Shown here piece after piece: positions 15,483 to 26,795 of a DNA stretch of 64,000 bases (its first letter is position 1; every line of letters starts with the position of its first letter). The notes beneath the pieces are model-generated. The model was not told where the DNA came from and did not search any database. It saw only the letters and a list, made by a program, of their open reading frames with translations. The stretch is taken from positions 1-64,000 of the forward strand of contig NZ_SOBG01000001.1 in the NCBI RefSeq assembly GCF_004365575.1, in the 5' to 3' direction. The translations under genes and the position numbers were made by a program. Source of the DNA: Hypnocyclicus thermotrophus. Lineage in GTDB: Bacteria; Fusobacteriota; Fusobacteriia; Fusobacteriales; Fusobacteriaceae.

Positions 15483-17954
15483 TTATTTTTTTAATATTTT
15501 ATCTATTTTTGTTCTAGTTTCTTTTACGATTACTTCTATATCTAAATTTTTTGGTGAAATTTTTTCTAAAAATTCCAATTCTATTTTTGTTGGTCTCGGA
15601 ATTTTTTTACCTCTAGGCATAGATTTATATGCACCTCTTATTACAAACGGCTGTATATCTACTCCCAATTCTTTACTTAAAATTGCAAATGCTTTTTTAA
15701 ATTCGCCTAAATTTCCATCAACCGTTCTTGTTCCTTCTGGAAAAATTACTAAATTTTTCCCTTTTTTTAATATTTCTGCACTCTCTTGAAGGGTCTCTTT
15801 TAAATTTTTATTTATATCTACTATTACTATATTTGATCTATTTGCTATACTTTTCATAACTCTATTATCAAAATGTTTTATTTTTGCTAAAAAATATGTA
15901 TTTTTTAATATTTTATTAGGAAGTGCTGATAATATGGCAAAGCTATCTACAAAACTTTGATGATTTCCTACAAATATAACAGTTTTTTTTGATAATCGTT
16001 CTATTCCTTTTTTAGTAAATCTAAAATATAATTTTAATATAGGCGACGTCAAATATTTAAAAAATAATAATAAAATATGAGTTTTAGGTAATTCTATGTT
16101 TTTTCCCTTATTTAAAATCTCTTTCCAATTAATATCCGTATCAATTACATTTGTATTTGATTTTTCTTTTAAATATTTAGCCATTTCTTCTACTATCATA
16201 TGTTCTGTAAAATCTTTATCTGATATATCAACTCCATAAGCTGTTGATATAAATGCCTTTAATTCTACCATATCAAGTGAATCAAGTGCTAAATCAAGCT
16301 CTAAATGAGAAGTTGGCTTTATAATTTTAGTTGATAATGTAGATATAAAATCTTTTAGCACCTTGTATTCTCTATAACTTGGTTCTTCTATTATATTTTT
16401 CTCTGTTTCATTTTCATGTAATAACTCTTTTAATTTAAATCTTCTTAATTTCCCAAGTTTTGTTTTTGGTAATTCTGTTTGTGTTATTTTAAAATCTAAA
16501 ATTTTCTTATATGGTAATGCTTTTATATTATATTTTTCAATAATACTATTTTTTATAGTTTCAGAAATATTACTTATCTCTTTTTCTTTTATAAAGTTAA
16601 AGTTAGGATAAATTATAGCATTTAAATGATTATTATTATCAATTACTCCTATCTCTTCTATTAATCCTTTTGAAAATCTCAATATTTCTTGTTCTACAGA
16701 AACTGGATCTATATTTTTACCATTAGATAATACTATCATTTCTTTTTTTCTACCTGTTATTTTAATATAATTGTCTTCATCTATTTCTCCTAAATCTCCT
16801 GTTTTAAGCCATCCATCTTCTGTAAATATTTCTCTTGTTTCTTTTTCTTTTTTATAATAACCTTTCATTACATTTCTACCTTTTACAAGTATTTCACCTT
16901 CATCTGATATTTTTACTTCTACCCCGTCAAGAGGACTTCCAACTTTACCATTTTTTATATTATTTGGTTTAGTAAAAGAAATTATTGGAGCTGTTTCTGT
17001 CATCCCATATCCTTCAACCATTTTAAATCCAAAAGTGGAAAAAGCTTTTGAAATCTCTAAATCTAATTTTGCTCCTCCTGAAATTAAAAATTTAATATTT
17101 CCTCCAAATCCATCGTGAATTTTTTTGAATAATTTTTTTCTTATTTTTTCACTATTTATTTTTTTAGCTAAATTAAATACAAAAGTACTTATTTTACTAG
17201 CTTCAATTTTTGCCATAATTCCTCTATAAAAAACTTCATATAATCTAGGTACTCCGATAAACATTGTTACTTTATTTTTAATTAATGCTTCTTTTATTTT
17301 ATCCGAAGATAATTCTTGTAAAAATACTATTGTTGCTCCAAAATATAAAGGCATTATAGCTGTACCTAATAAAGGTAAAATATGATGAAGAGGAAGTAGT
17401 GAAATAAATACATCACTTTTTTCATACATTTTATATTTATCTAATGATTCTATCTGCGCTATTATGTTATCTTGAGTTAACATTACACCTTTAGGATCGC
17501 CTGTAGTTCCTGAAGTATATAAAATCAAGCAAACTTTTTCAGGTTCTAATAAATAAATTTCTTCTAATTCCTCTTCTTTATAAGATTTTAATTCTATTTC
17601 TTCATAATTTATTATTTTTATCTTTAAATTATTTTCTTCAATAACTTTTTTTACTAAATTTTGTGTTTTATTTGATACAAAAATAAATTTTGGTTCTGAA
17701 TCTTTTAATACATATAATAATTCATCATAATTATTTGCTGCATCAATAGGATTACATATTCCTTTTTTTTGCCATATGCCTAAAAATGCGTATACATATT
17801 CTGGCCTATTTTCAGAAAATATAGCTACTTTTTCTCCCTCTTCAATGTGTAAATATTCTGTATAATTTTTTACATTTGATAAAAGTTTTAAATACGATAT
17901 TTTTTCATCTCCAAAAATAATTGCAGTTTTATCAAATTTTTTTATAAATTTCAT
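15483..17954 (-). CDS. AMP-dependent acyl ligase / ACP / PlsC acyltransferase fusion
   Basis: An 823-residue three-domain protein. Residues 1-510 are an acyl-CoA/acyl-ACP synthetase: ATP-binding LYTSGTTGDPKG at 146-156, GYGMTET near 315 and TGDLGEID near 385. Residues about 535-600 form an acyl-carrier domain with the phosphopantetheine site LALDSLDMVEL (Ser559). Residues about 625-823 are a lysophospholipid acyltransferase with NHQSFVD (664-670) and FPEGTRT (around 740). It likely activates a free fatty acid, loads it on its own carrier domain and transfers it to a lysophospholipid, like Aas but with a built-in ACP (inference). No membrane helices are obvious. Confidence 0.85.
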   Translation of the reverse strand: MKFIKKFDKTAIIFGDEKISYLKLLSNVKNYTEYLHIEEGEKVAIFSENRPEYVYAFLGIWQKKGICNPIDAANNYDELLYVLKDSEPKFIFVSNKTQNLVKKVIEENNLKIKIINYEEIELKSYKEEELEEIYLLEPEKVCLILYTSGTTGDPKGVMLTQDNIIAQIESLDKYKMYEKSDVFISLLPLHHILPLLGTAIMPLYFGATIVFLQELSSDKIKEALIKNKVTMFIGVPRLYEVFYRGIMAKIEASKISTFVFNLAKKINSEKIRKKLFKKIHDGFGGNIKFLISGGAKLDLEISKAFSTFGFKMVEGYGMTETAPIISFTKPNNIKNGKVGSPLDGVEVKISDEGEILVKGRNVMKGYYKKEKETREIFTEDGWLKTGDLGEIDEDNYIKITGRKKEMIVLSNGKNIDPVSVEQEILRFSKGLIEEIGVIDNNNHLNAIIYPNFNFIKEKEISNISETIKNSIIEKYNIKALPYKKILDFKITQTELPKTKLGKLRRFKLKELLHENETEKNIIEEPSYREYKVLKDFISTLSTKIIKPTSHLELDLALDSLDMVELKAFISTAYGVDISDKDFTEHMIVEEMAKYLKEKSNTNVIDTDINWKEILNKGKNIELPKTHILLLFFKYLTSPILKLYFRFTKKGIERLSKKTVIFVGNHQSFVDSFAILSALPNKILKNTYFLAKIKHFDNRVMKSIANRSNIVIVDINKNLKETLQESAEILKKGKNLVIFPEGTRTVDGNLGEFKKAFAILSKELGVDIQPFVIRGAYKSMPRGKKIPRPTKIELEFLEKISPKNLDIEVIVKETRTKIDKILKK

Positions 17955-18046
17955 AACCGACTCCTTACATAATAAAATATAATACTCTATTTACATTATA
18001 CTATAATTTATTTTTTTAAGTAAATATTTTTTATAAAAATAAAATA

Positions 18047-18080
18047 AAAAAAGTTATAACCTTTTGGTTACAACTTTTTT
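18047..18080 (-). terminator. Terminator after the P-II gene
   Basis: Stem AAGTTGTAACC/GGTTATAACTT on the minus strand with an AAAA loop and a following T run lies ten bases past the P-II stop codon. Confidence 0.85.
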
Positions 18081-18089
18081 ATAAATATA

Positions 18090-18431
<342 letters not shown>

Positions 18432-18568
18432 TTACCTCCGTTTGTATTGATATATCCTTACATTTATTATATAATACTCCTTCGTTTTTTTCAAATAAAT
18501 TTCAATTTAATTAAATAATAATATTTATAATATAAATTTTACTATACATATTTTATATACATTTTTTA

Positions 18569-18597
18569 TTGTATTTTTTTAATATTTATGTTAAAAT
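18569..18597 (+). promoter_or_regulatory. Promoter of the hpt-purA leader
   Basis: TTGTAT (18569-18574), a 17-base spacer and TAAAAT (18592-18597). The expected start near 18604 lies about 30 bases before the leader ORF. The rest of 18429-18568 is A/T-rich with nothing else recognisable. Confidence 0.6.
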
Positions 18598-18632
18598 AAT
18601 AACTGTTGAAAAATTAAATATAGGTGGTTATT

Positions 18633-18707
18633 ATGAAAATTTTATATTACTCTACGAGTAATTATTTGTCTATTAAAAAATCAAATATTTTAACTATAAA
18701 TATCTAA
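18633..18707 (+). CDS. 24-residue leader ORF upstream of hpt
   Basis: A short ORF beginning MKILYYSTSNYL with a strong TAGGTGG ribosome site. Its TAA stop (18705-18707) overlaps the base of a strong terminator stem that precedes hpt. This geometry means a ribosome at the end of the ORF would block terminator formation, as in translation-coupled attenuators such as pyrBI (analogy only). No codon is obviously repeated, so the sensed signal is unclear. Confidence 0.5.
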   Translation: MKILYYSTSNYLSIKKSNILTINI

Positions 18708-18745
18708 ACCTAAGTATATCCATAAGTATATACTTAGGTTTTTTT
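18706..18745 (+). terminator. Attenuator terminator before hpt
   Basis: A perfect 14-bp stem (18706-18719 with 18728-18741) with an eight-base loop is followed by a T run (18739-18745). It sits 24 bases before the hpt start, between the leader ORF and hpt, so hpt-purA expression must read through it. Confidence 0.85.
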
Positions 18746-18768
18746 AATTTTAAATATGGAGGGATATT

Positions 18769-20602
<1,834 letters not shown>

Positions 20603-20605
20603 TTT

Positions 20606-20634
20606 AAAGCTGTCAAACTTTGACAGCTTTTTTT
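20606..20634 (+). terminator. Terminator of hpt-purA
   Basis: Stem AAAGCTGTCA/TGACAGCTTT with a five-base loop and T run directly after the purA stop codon. Confidence 0.9.
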
Positions 20635-20690
20635 AATTAAAACTATACAAAATATAGATATTTATGTATAATATTTTTTGAGGTGAAAAT

Positions 20691-21125
20691 ATGAAAAATA
20701 AAAGTGCAGAAATTGCAAAAATAGCTATAAAAATGTCATTATCTACTAGAGAAGAAGAAAACAAATTAAATGAAAAATTTGAAAAATATAAAATTAAAAC
20801 TACTGCTGTTGATATTGGAGGAAAATTACCAAATATAATACCAAAAATAATTGAAAATACCTTAGTAGCATCCAAAAGAAAACATATAATTCAAGATTGC
20901 CACGTACATGATGGTGCTGTAGCTGGTGCTATTAGAGAAGCTATTGCACAAGTTATGACAAAAACTAATGGCTTAAGTGTTGGCGGTAAAATAGGGATTG
21001 CAAGAAATGAAGAACATATTAGTGTTGCTGTATTTTTTAGCATTGGTCTTTTACATTTAAATGAAGTTGTTACTGCCGTTGCCCATCGTTCTATACCGAT
21101 TTTAAAAGATGAAATTTGGAATTAA
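20691..21125 (+). CDS. HutP-family RNA-binding antiterminator-like protein
   Basis: A 144-residue protein matching HutP of Bacillus (about 148 residues). In Bacillus, HutP with L-histidine and Mg2+ binds NAG repeats in hut mRNA and prevents termination. Conserved His residues lie in DCHVHDGAVAGAIREA and AVAHRSIP, where the metal and histidine bind. GAGGTGA precedes the ATG. No hut gene is in the window, but the next gene is an aminoacyl-histidine dipeptidase, so histidine sensing is plausible. I found no clear NAG-repeat target nearby. Confidence 0.85.
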   Translation: MKNKSAEIAKIAIKMSLSTREEENKLNEKFEKYKIKTTAVDIGGKLPNIIPKIIENTLVASKRKHIIQDCHVHDGAVAGAIREAIAQVMTKTNGLSVGGKIGIARNEEHISVAVFFSIGLLHLNEVVTAVAHRSIPILKDEIWN

Positions 21126-21193
21126 TTTAAATGAAAAAACATTGATATAATGCAACTATTTTTAAATAAAAAGAAGTTTAAGGAGTGTAAAAA

Positions 21194-22648
21194 ATGGAAT
21201 TAAAAGATTTGTTAAATGAAAAAATATTTTATTATTTTAATGAAATAAGCAAGATACCTAGAGGCTCAAAAAATGAAATAGAAATTGCAAATTACTTAGA
21301 AGATTTTGCTAAAAAAAGAAATCTAGAAGTTTATAAAGACAAATTTAATAATATATTAATAAAAAAAGAAGCTACTTCTGGATATGAAAATATTCCTTCG
21401 ATTGTTATTCAAGGACACACAGATATGGTATGTGAGAAAAATCAAAATACAGTTCATGATTTTTCTAAAGACCCTATAAAACTTCAAGTTGACGGTAATT
21501 TTATAAAAGCTAGTGGAACAACTCTTGGAGCTGATAATGGAATTGCTGTTGCATATGCTCTTGCTTTACTTGATTCTAATAATTTAAAACATCCAAAATT
21601 AGAAATATTTTTAACTAGTGATGAAGAACAAGGTATGGGAGGAGCTAGTAATTTTAATTATTCAAAACTTGAAAGTAAAATTATGTTAAATATAGATACT
21701 GAAGAAGAAGGAGAATTTTATGTAAGCTGTGCTGGTGGAGCCAGAGGTATTTTTACTATTCCTTTAACATATAAAAGTAATAATTATAGTAATATTTTTC
21801 ATATAAAAATTAGAGGTCTTATCGGTGGTCATTCTGGTATGGATATAATTAAAGAAAGAGCCAATGCTAATAAACTTCTTGGAAGAATTTTAAATGAACT
21901 TAATTCTAATTTTGATTTAGCACTTGTAAAAATATGGGGTGGCTCAAAAGACAACGCTATTCCAAGAGAGTCTGATGCAATTATTGCTACTAATTCTGAT
22001 TTTAATGAATTAAATAATGTAATTAATAATTTAAATCAAATGTTTAATAAAGAATATTTAGGTATAGAAGAAAATATTAAGCTTACTATTGAAGTTTTAA
22101 ATGAAAATATAAAAAAGATTATTTCTAAAGAAATTTCAAATAAAATAATAAATTTATTATTTTTACATTTTAATGGAATAGAATCAATGAGTAAAAATAT
22201 TAATAATCTTGTTGAATCCTCTTTAAATTTAGGAGTTATAGAATCTCATAAAGATAAAATCCTATTTAAAAGTGCAATAAGAAGTTCTGTTTTAACTCGA
22301 AAAACATTAATTATACAAAAACTTTACTCTTTAGCAAAAATATTAAATATTTCTTTTAAATCAAATGCTGATTATCCTGCCTGGGAATATAAAAAAGATT
22401 CAAAAATAAGGGAAATATGCATAAAAGAATATAAAAAATTTGCAAATACTGAACCAAAAATAAAAGCTGTTCATGCTGGACTTGAATGTGGAATAATATC
22501 AGAGAAAATAAATAATATTGATATAATTTCATTTGGTCCAAACATTTTTGGAGCTCATACACCTGAAGAAAAACTGGATATAAAATCTACTAGAAGAATA
22601 TATAATTTTTTAATACAATTACTTGAAAATAGTAAAAATTATTTTTAA
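21194..22648 (+). CDS. pepD: Aminoacyl-histidine dipeptidase (PepD)
   Basis: A 484-residue M20-family metallopeptidase that hydrolyses dipeptides, classically Xaa-His such as carnosine, in the cytosol. Metal ligands are visible in VIQGHTDMVCEK, GTTLGADNGIAVA and TSDEEQGMGGA; the dimerisation lid begins near LIGGHSGMD; the last His is in FGPNIFGAHTPEE. AAGGAG precedes the ATG. A TATAAT at 21146-21151 suggests its own promoter, although it lies only 68 bases after hutP. Confidence 0.93.
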   Translation: MELKDLLNEKIFYYFNEISKIPRGSKNEIEIANYLEDFAKKRNLEVYKDKFNNILIKKEATSGYENIPSIVIQGHTDMVCEKNQNTVHDFSKDPIKLQVDGNFIKASGTTLGADNGIAVAYALALLDSNNLKHPKLEIFLTSDEEQGMGGASNFNYSKLESKIMLNIDTEEEGEFYVSCAGGARGIFTIPLTYKSNNYSNIFHIKIRGLIGGHSGMDIIKERANANKLLGRILNELNSNFDLALVKIWGGSKDNAIPRESDAIIATNSDFNELNNVINNLNQMFNKEYLGIEENIKLTIEVLNENIKKIISKEISNKIINLLFLHFNGIESMSKNINNLVESSLNLGVIESHKDKILFKSAIRSSVLTRKTLIIQKLYSLAKILNISFKSNADYPAWEYKKDSKIREICIKEYKKFANTEPKIKAVHAGLECGIISEKINNIDIISFGPNIFGAHTPEEKLDIKSTRRIYNFLIQLLENSKNYF

Positions 22649-22655
22649 TATAAGT

Positions 22656-22693
22656 AAAAAAAGGCTCTTGAGTAAAACTCAAGAGCCTTTTTT
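22656..22693. terminator. Bidirectional terminator between pepD and mglC
   Basis: A long stem GGCTCTTGAGT/ACTCAAGAGCC extended by A/T pairs, with T runs on both strands, lies between the convergent genes. Confidence 0.92.
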
Positions 22694-22702
22694 ATTACAC
22701 TA

Positions 22703-23710
22703 TTATTTTTTCTTAATGTATTTTATAGTATCAAGTGCAACAGCTACAATTATAATCAACCCTTTGATTATAAATTGCCAATAAGGATTTACTCCTACAT
22801 AAGTAAGACCATAGTTAATAACTGTAAATATAATTACCCCTGTTACTACTCCAGGTACAGTTCCAACTCCTCCACTAAATGATACTCCTCCAACAACACA
22901 GGCAGCGATAGCATCTAACTCATACATAAATCCTAAGTTATTTGTAGCAGAACCTATTCTTCCTGCTTCAAGCATACCACCAAATGCATAAAAAGCTCCT
23001 GCTAAAGTATATATTTTTAATAAAGTACTTGTTACATTTACCCCTGATACAGTTGCTGCTTCAGGATTCCCTCCAACTGCAAATATATTTTTACCAAATA
23101 TTGTTTTATTCCATAATACCCACATAAATATTATTGCTATAAGCGCATAAATAATTAAATATGGTATCTCAAAACTTCCTATCTGAAAAGCCCCTTGTGC
23201 AAAATTACTATATCTTTCATCAAATCCTGCTACTGGAGTTGCCCCAACATAATCATAATATAATGAATTTACCCCATAAATTATAATCATTGTACCCAGC
23301 GTTGCTATAAATGGCGTTACATTAAATTTTGCTATAATTATACCATTAATTAGACCAAAGAATCCTCCAACAATCATTACAATTATTATTACAACCCAAA
23401 TAGGTATTTGACCTAAAGACTTGTATACTTTATTTACATTATCCATTGATTGTAATAGTGTCGCTGATACAAGTGCTGTTAGTCCAACTAAACGTCCTGC
23501 TGAAAGGTCTGTTCCCTGAGTAACAATAAGTCCTGCTACTCCAAGTGCTATAATTATCCTAACTGATGATTGAGTCAAAATATTTTTAAAGTTTCTTATA
23601 CTTAAAAAAGTTGGTTCTTTAATTACTATTATAAATAAAAGAACAAATAAAACTAAATATAATACATTATCCATTATAAATTTCCCTATATCTTTTGATG
23701 TTGTTTTCAA
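22703..23710 (-). CDS. mglC: Galactose/methylgalactoside ABC permease
   Basis: A 335-residue inner-membrane permease of the ribose/galactose class with about eight to ten helices. IALGVAGLIVTQGTDLSAGRLVGL, PFIATLGTMIIIYG and GGVSFSGGVGTVPGVVTG are family landmarks. The start codon is an unusual TTG at 23710 with AAGGAGTG about nine bases upstream; no ATG is better placed. It is the third gene of mglB-mglA-mglC. Confidence 0.95.
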   Translation of the reverse strand: MKTTSKDIGKFIMDNVLYLVLFVLLFIIVIKEPTFLSIRNFKNILTQSSVRIIIALGVAGLIVTQGTDLSAGRLVGLTALVSATLLQSMDNVNKVYKSLGQIPIWVVIIIVMIVGGFFGLINGIIIAKFNVTPFIATLGTMIIIYGVNSLYYDYVGATPVAGFDERYSNFAQGAFQIGSFEIPYLIIYALIAIIFMWVLWNKTIFGKNIFAVGGNPEAATVSGVNVTSTLLKIYTLAGAFYAFGGMLEAGRIGSATNNLGFMYELDAIAACVVGGVSFSGGVGTVPGVVTGVIIFTVINYGLTYVGVNPYWQFIIKGLIIIVAVALDTIKYIKKK

Positions 23711-23726
23711 TTTAATTCACTCCTTA

Positions 23727-25241
23727 TTATAAATACTTAGCAGTTAACATTAGTATTTCTTCTTGACTAGTTTCTTTTGTATTAACAATTCCAGCTACTT
23801 TACCATTACTCATTACAAGTATTCTATCTGTTACTCCTAATAATTCTGGCATTTCAGAAGAGATCATAATAATACTTTTCCCTTTGTTTGCTAAATCTAT
23901 CATTAATTGATATATTTCAAATTTTGCCCCTACGTCTATACCTCTTGTAGGCTCATCTAGCATAAGAATATCTGGTTCTGTTAATAACCATCTACCTAAT
24001 ATTACTTTTTGTTGATTTCCTCCTGAAAGACTGCCTATGCTAGTTTCTTGTTTTGGTGTTTTAACTCTCATACTGTCAATTACCCACTGTGTATCTTTTT
24101 TCATTTTATGATCATCTAAAAGTGTATTTGGCATTTGATATGCTGCCATATTAGAAATAGTCGAATTAAATCTAATATCTAACATGTCAAATATCCCAGT
24201 TGCCCTTCTTTCTTCTGTTACTAAAGCAAATCCATTTTGAATAGCTGTTTTAGGATCTTTATTTTCTATTTCCTTATCATTTAAAATGATTTTTCCACTT
24301 GCTTTTTCTCTTATACCAAATATAGTTTCTACTATGTCAGTACGTTTTGCCCCTACAAGTCCTGCTACTCCTAATATTTCACTTTTTCTTAATTTAAATG
24401 AAACATTTTGAATAGAAGGTTGATTTTTTGCCGTTAATTCTTTAACTTCTAAAATTATATTTTCTTCTGGTTTATTTGTTTTTTCTGGAAATCTATGAGT
24501 TAAATCCCTACCAACCATCATATTAATAATTTTATCTGTTGTAAGTCCTGCTACAGGTTCTGTCCCTATCCATTGACCATCTCTAAGTATCGTAATATCA
24601 TCTGATATTTCTGATATTTCCTCCATTTTATGAGATATATATATAATTCCTACCCCTTTTTCTCTAAGTTTTCTAATAATTTTAAATAAATGATTAACTT
24701 CTTTTTCCGTTAATGATGAAGTAGGCTCATCCATTACTATAATTTTTGAATTATATGAAACTGCTTTAGCTATTTCAACCATTTGCATTTGTGATACAGA
24801 TAGAGTGCTTACTTTTACTCTAGGATCTATATCGATATCTAAATCTTCAAATATTTTTTTAGTATCTTTATACATTTTAGCTTCATCTACAAATCCATTT
24901 TTAATTGGATATCTTCCAAGCCAAATATTATCCATTACATTTCTTTGTAGTACTTGATTTAGTTCTTGATGCACCATTGAAACCCCATGATCTAATGCTT
25001 CTTTAGAAGATGTAAAATTTACTTCTTTTCCATCTAATAATATTTTCCCCGAATTTTTTCTATATATTCCAAACAAGCATTTCATCAAAGTAGATTTTCC
25101 TGCACCATTTTCTCCCATCAATGCATGAACTGAATGAGGTCTTATTTTTAACGTTACATTATCTAGAGCTTTTACCCCAGGAAATTCTTTTGTCACATTT
25201 ATCATTTCTAGAATATATTTATTATCATTACTCATATTCAT
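23727..25241 (-). CDS. mglA: Galactose/methylgalactoside ABC ATPase
   Basis: A 504-residue protein with two ABC domains. The first has [23 protein letters not shown] and [13 protein letters not shown]. The second has a degenerate Walker A (GLVGAKRTD) but an intact [15 protein letters not shown] and [15 protein letters not shown], as usual for sugar importers. I start at ATG 25241, five bases after AGGAG. It lies between mglB and mglC and drives galactose import. Confidence 0.95.
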   Translation of the reverse strand: MNMSNDNKYILEMINVTKEFPGVKALDNVTLKIRPHSVHALMGENGAGKSTLMKCLFGIYRKNSGKILLDGKEVNFTSSKEALDHGVSMVHQELNQVLQRNVMDNIWLGRYPIKNGFVDEAKMYKDTKKIFEDLDIDIDPRVKVSTLSVSQMQMVEIAKAVSYNSKIIVMDEPTSSLTEKEVNHLFKIIRKLREKGVGIIYISHKMEEISEISDDITILRDGQWIGTEPVAGLTTDKIINMMVGRDLTHRFPEKTNKPEENIILEVKELTAKNQPSIQNVSFKLRKSEILGVAGLVGAKRTDIVETIFGIREKASGKIILNDKEIENKDPKTAIQNGFALVTEERRATGIFDMLDIRFNSTISNMAAYQMPNTLLDDHKMKKDTQWVIDSMRVKTPKQETSIGSLSGGNQQKVILGRWLLTEPDILMLDEPTRGIDVGAKFEIYQLMIDLANKGKSIIMISSEMPELLGVTDRILVMSNGKVAGIVNTKETSQEEILMLTAKYL

Positions 25242-25262
25242 GTTGACTCCTTTTATAAAATT

Positions 25263-25287
25263 AGGGTGCAAGCTATGCAAGCACCCT
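25263..25287 (-). promoter_or_regulatory. Intercistronic stem-loop between mglB and mglA
   Basis: AGGGTGC/GCACCCT forms a 7-bp GC-rich stem with an 11-base loop directly after the mglB stop and before the mglA ribosome site. There is no T run, so it more likely protects the mglB mRNA 3' end than terminates transcription, letting the binding protein outnumber the ATPase (inference). Confidence 0.6.
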
Positions 25288-25295
25288 ATTTAGTT

Positions 25296-26312
25296 TTATT
25301 TAAATTGTGCTAAATTCTCTGCATCTACTCCTACATAAGGAACTCTTACTGCTTTATTTTTTAATTTCCAATTTGTTCCTTCTAAAGGATCTTTTCCATT
25401 TGCTAAATTTACTGCTAAGTCTAATGTAGCTTGTCCTTGACTTGACGCATCATTAAGAACTGTTCCTTGAAGTTCACCTTTTTCAATTTTTACTAATGCT
25501 TCTGCTAATGCATCTACTCCATATACTGGTATATTAGTTTTTCCATTAGCTTTTAATGCTTCAATAACTCCTAAAGCCATTGCGTCATTATTTGTAATAA
25601 ATACTTCTATTTTATCTCTATTTGGTCCTGATAACCAAGCTTCTGCTTTATCTTTTGCTTGTGCTGTATCCCACATAGCAGTATCTAAATGAAGATTTTC
25701 AGTTTTTACTCCTTTTTCATTAAGTGTTTTTATAACATATTCTGTTCTTGCTTCTGCATCTGGATGTCCAGGTTCTCCTTTTAATAATGCATATTGTAAT
25801 ACACCGTCTTTATTTAAATCCCATTCTGAATGCATTTTCCAATGTTTAGCTATTAATTCTCCTTGAATAATTCCTGCTTCTTTTGATTCTGTTCCTACAT
25901 AATAAGTTTTGTCATAACTATTTAATGCTTTTTGACTAGGCTCTTTGTTAAAAAATACTACAGGTATGTTTTCTTTTCTTGCTTTTTCAATAACTGTTTG
26001 TGCTGCAGCAGGGTCAACTAAGTTGATTGCAAGTGCACTAACACCTTTAGATATAAGTACATCAATTTGGTCATTTTGTTTTGATTGGTCATTTTGTGAA
26101 TCATTCATAAGTACTTTTATTCCTGATTTACCTTCTGCACCTTTTTCAATTGCTTGTCTTACTAAAGCCATGAAGTTATCATCGTATTTGTAAATAGTAA
26201 CCCCAATCATTTTTTCTTTTGATTTTCTTTTGAATAATCCTCCTGCATATGCAGTTGTTGTAGTTGCAGCTAATAATGAACCAGCTAATAATAGTGTAAC
26301 AGCTTTTTTCAT
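25296..26312 (-). CDS. mglB: Galactose-binding periplasmic protein
   Basis: A 338-residue exported sugar-binding protein. The signal peptide is residues 1-23 ([22 protein letters not shown]). The mature part has the type I periplasmic fold: [60 protein letters not shown], and [17 protein letters not shown], all close to galactose-binding MglB. ATG 26312 has AAGGAGG before it. It is the first and probably most expressed gene of the operon. Confidence 0.95.
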   Translation of the reverse strand: MKKAVTLLLAGSLLAATTTTAYAGGLFKRKSKEKMIGVTIYKYDDNFMALVRQAIEKGAEGKSGIKVLMNDSQNDQSKQNDQIDVLISKGVSALAINLVDPAAAQTVIEKARKENIPVVFFNKEPSQKALNSYDKTYYVGTESKEAGIIQGELIAKHWKMHSEWDLNKDGVLQYALLKGEPGHPDAEARTEYVIKTLNEKGVKTENLHLDTAMWDTAQAKDKAEAWLSGPNRDKIEVFITNNDAMALGVIEALKANGKTNIPVYGVDALAEALVKIEKGELQGTVLNDASSQGQATLDLAVNLANGKDPLEGTNWKLKNKAVRVPYVGVDAENLAQFK

Positions 26313-26340
26313 AAATACTTCCTCCTTATAGTGTGTTTTT

Positions 26341-26418
26341 TTAACAAACATTTTGTTAAATAAAAACTCTTAAAATTGTTTATATAAACATAATATAATG
26401 TTTTTGTTAAAATAACAA
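26341..26418 (-). promoter_or_regulatory. mgl promoter with two related palindromic operators
   Basis: On the minus strand TTGTTA (26418-26413), a 17-base spacer and TATTAT (26395-26390) form a promoter. The -35 overlaps a palindrome TTGTTA-AAA-TAACAA (26404-26418). A second palindrome TTAACAAA-CAT-TTTGTTAA lies downstream at 26341-26359 in the 5' leader. The shared TTGTTA half-sites suggest one repressor bridging the promoter. No repressor gene is adjacent. Confidence 0.6.
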
Positions 26419-26795
26419 TTCTTTTATTTGTTTTTTTATATAACTTTATAAACCAACTTAATATACCTTTTAAAATCTCTAAAAGCTTTCATATAATTAC
26501 TCAATAAAACTTTATTAACTTTTTTTAATTCCGTTATTTTCATTTCTAATTTATGTTGTTTTTTTTTCAACAACACCACTTACAATTAAGTTATACAACA
26601 TTTTTTTAAAAAAATCAAATTTTTTTTGATTTTTTTTTATACTTTATGTCACAAAACCGCTCTAATCGTTCATTCTTAAGGATTTTAGATTAATTTATTT
26701 TTTTTATTTAAAAAAAAGGAAAATATTTATTTAAGTTATATAATATATGTAAGGTAATAAATTAAACTAATTTATAGAAAGTAGGGTGGTAAATT
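26419..26795. other. Long A/T-rich intergenic region
   Basis: Between the mgl promoter and the next gene I see only an A/T stem (AAATCAAA/TTTGATTT, about 26608-26640) with T runs on both sides, which could insulate the divergent units, and a TATAAT at 26739-26744 for the plus-strand gene without a good -35. A 35-codon minus-strand ORF (26543-26436) has no ribosome site. Confidence 0.5.

Noticed and set aside
20720-21100. A frameshift or truncation in the HutP-like gene.
   Set aside because: Length and conserved His motifs agree with full-length HutP.
21126-21193. HutP target NAG repeats between hutP and pepD.
   Set aside because: A few AAG/GAG triplets occur but not with the regular four-base spacing, and no terminator is present.
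24240-24380. Degenerate Walker A in the second ABC domain of MglA as a sign of inactivation.
   Set aside because: This is normal for sugar-type ABC ATPases such as MglA and RbsA.
26436-26543. 35-codon minus-strand ORF upstream of the mgl promoter (begins MKITELKKVNKVL).
   Set aside because: No ribosome site, composition as expected for A/T-rich intergenic DNA, and it lies outside the mgl transcript.
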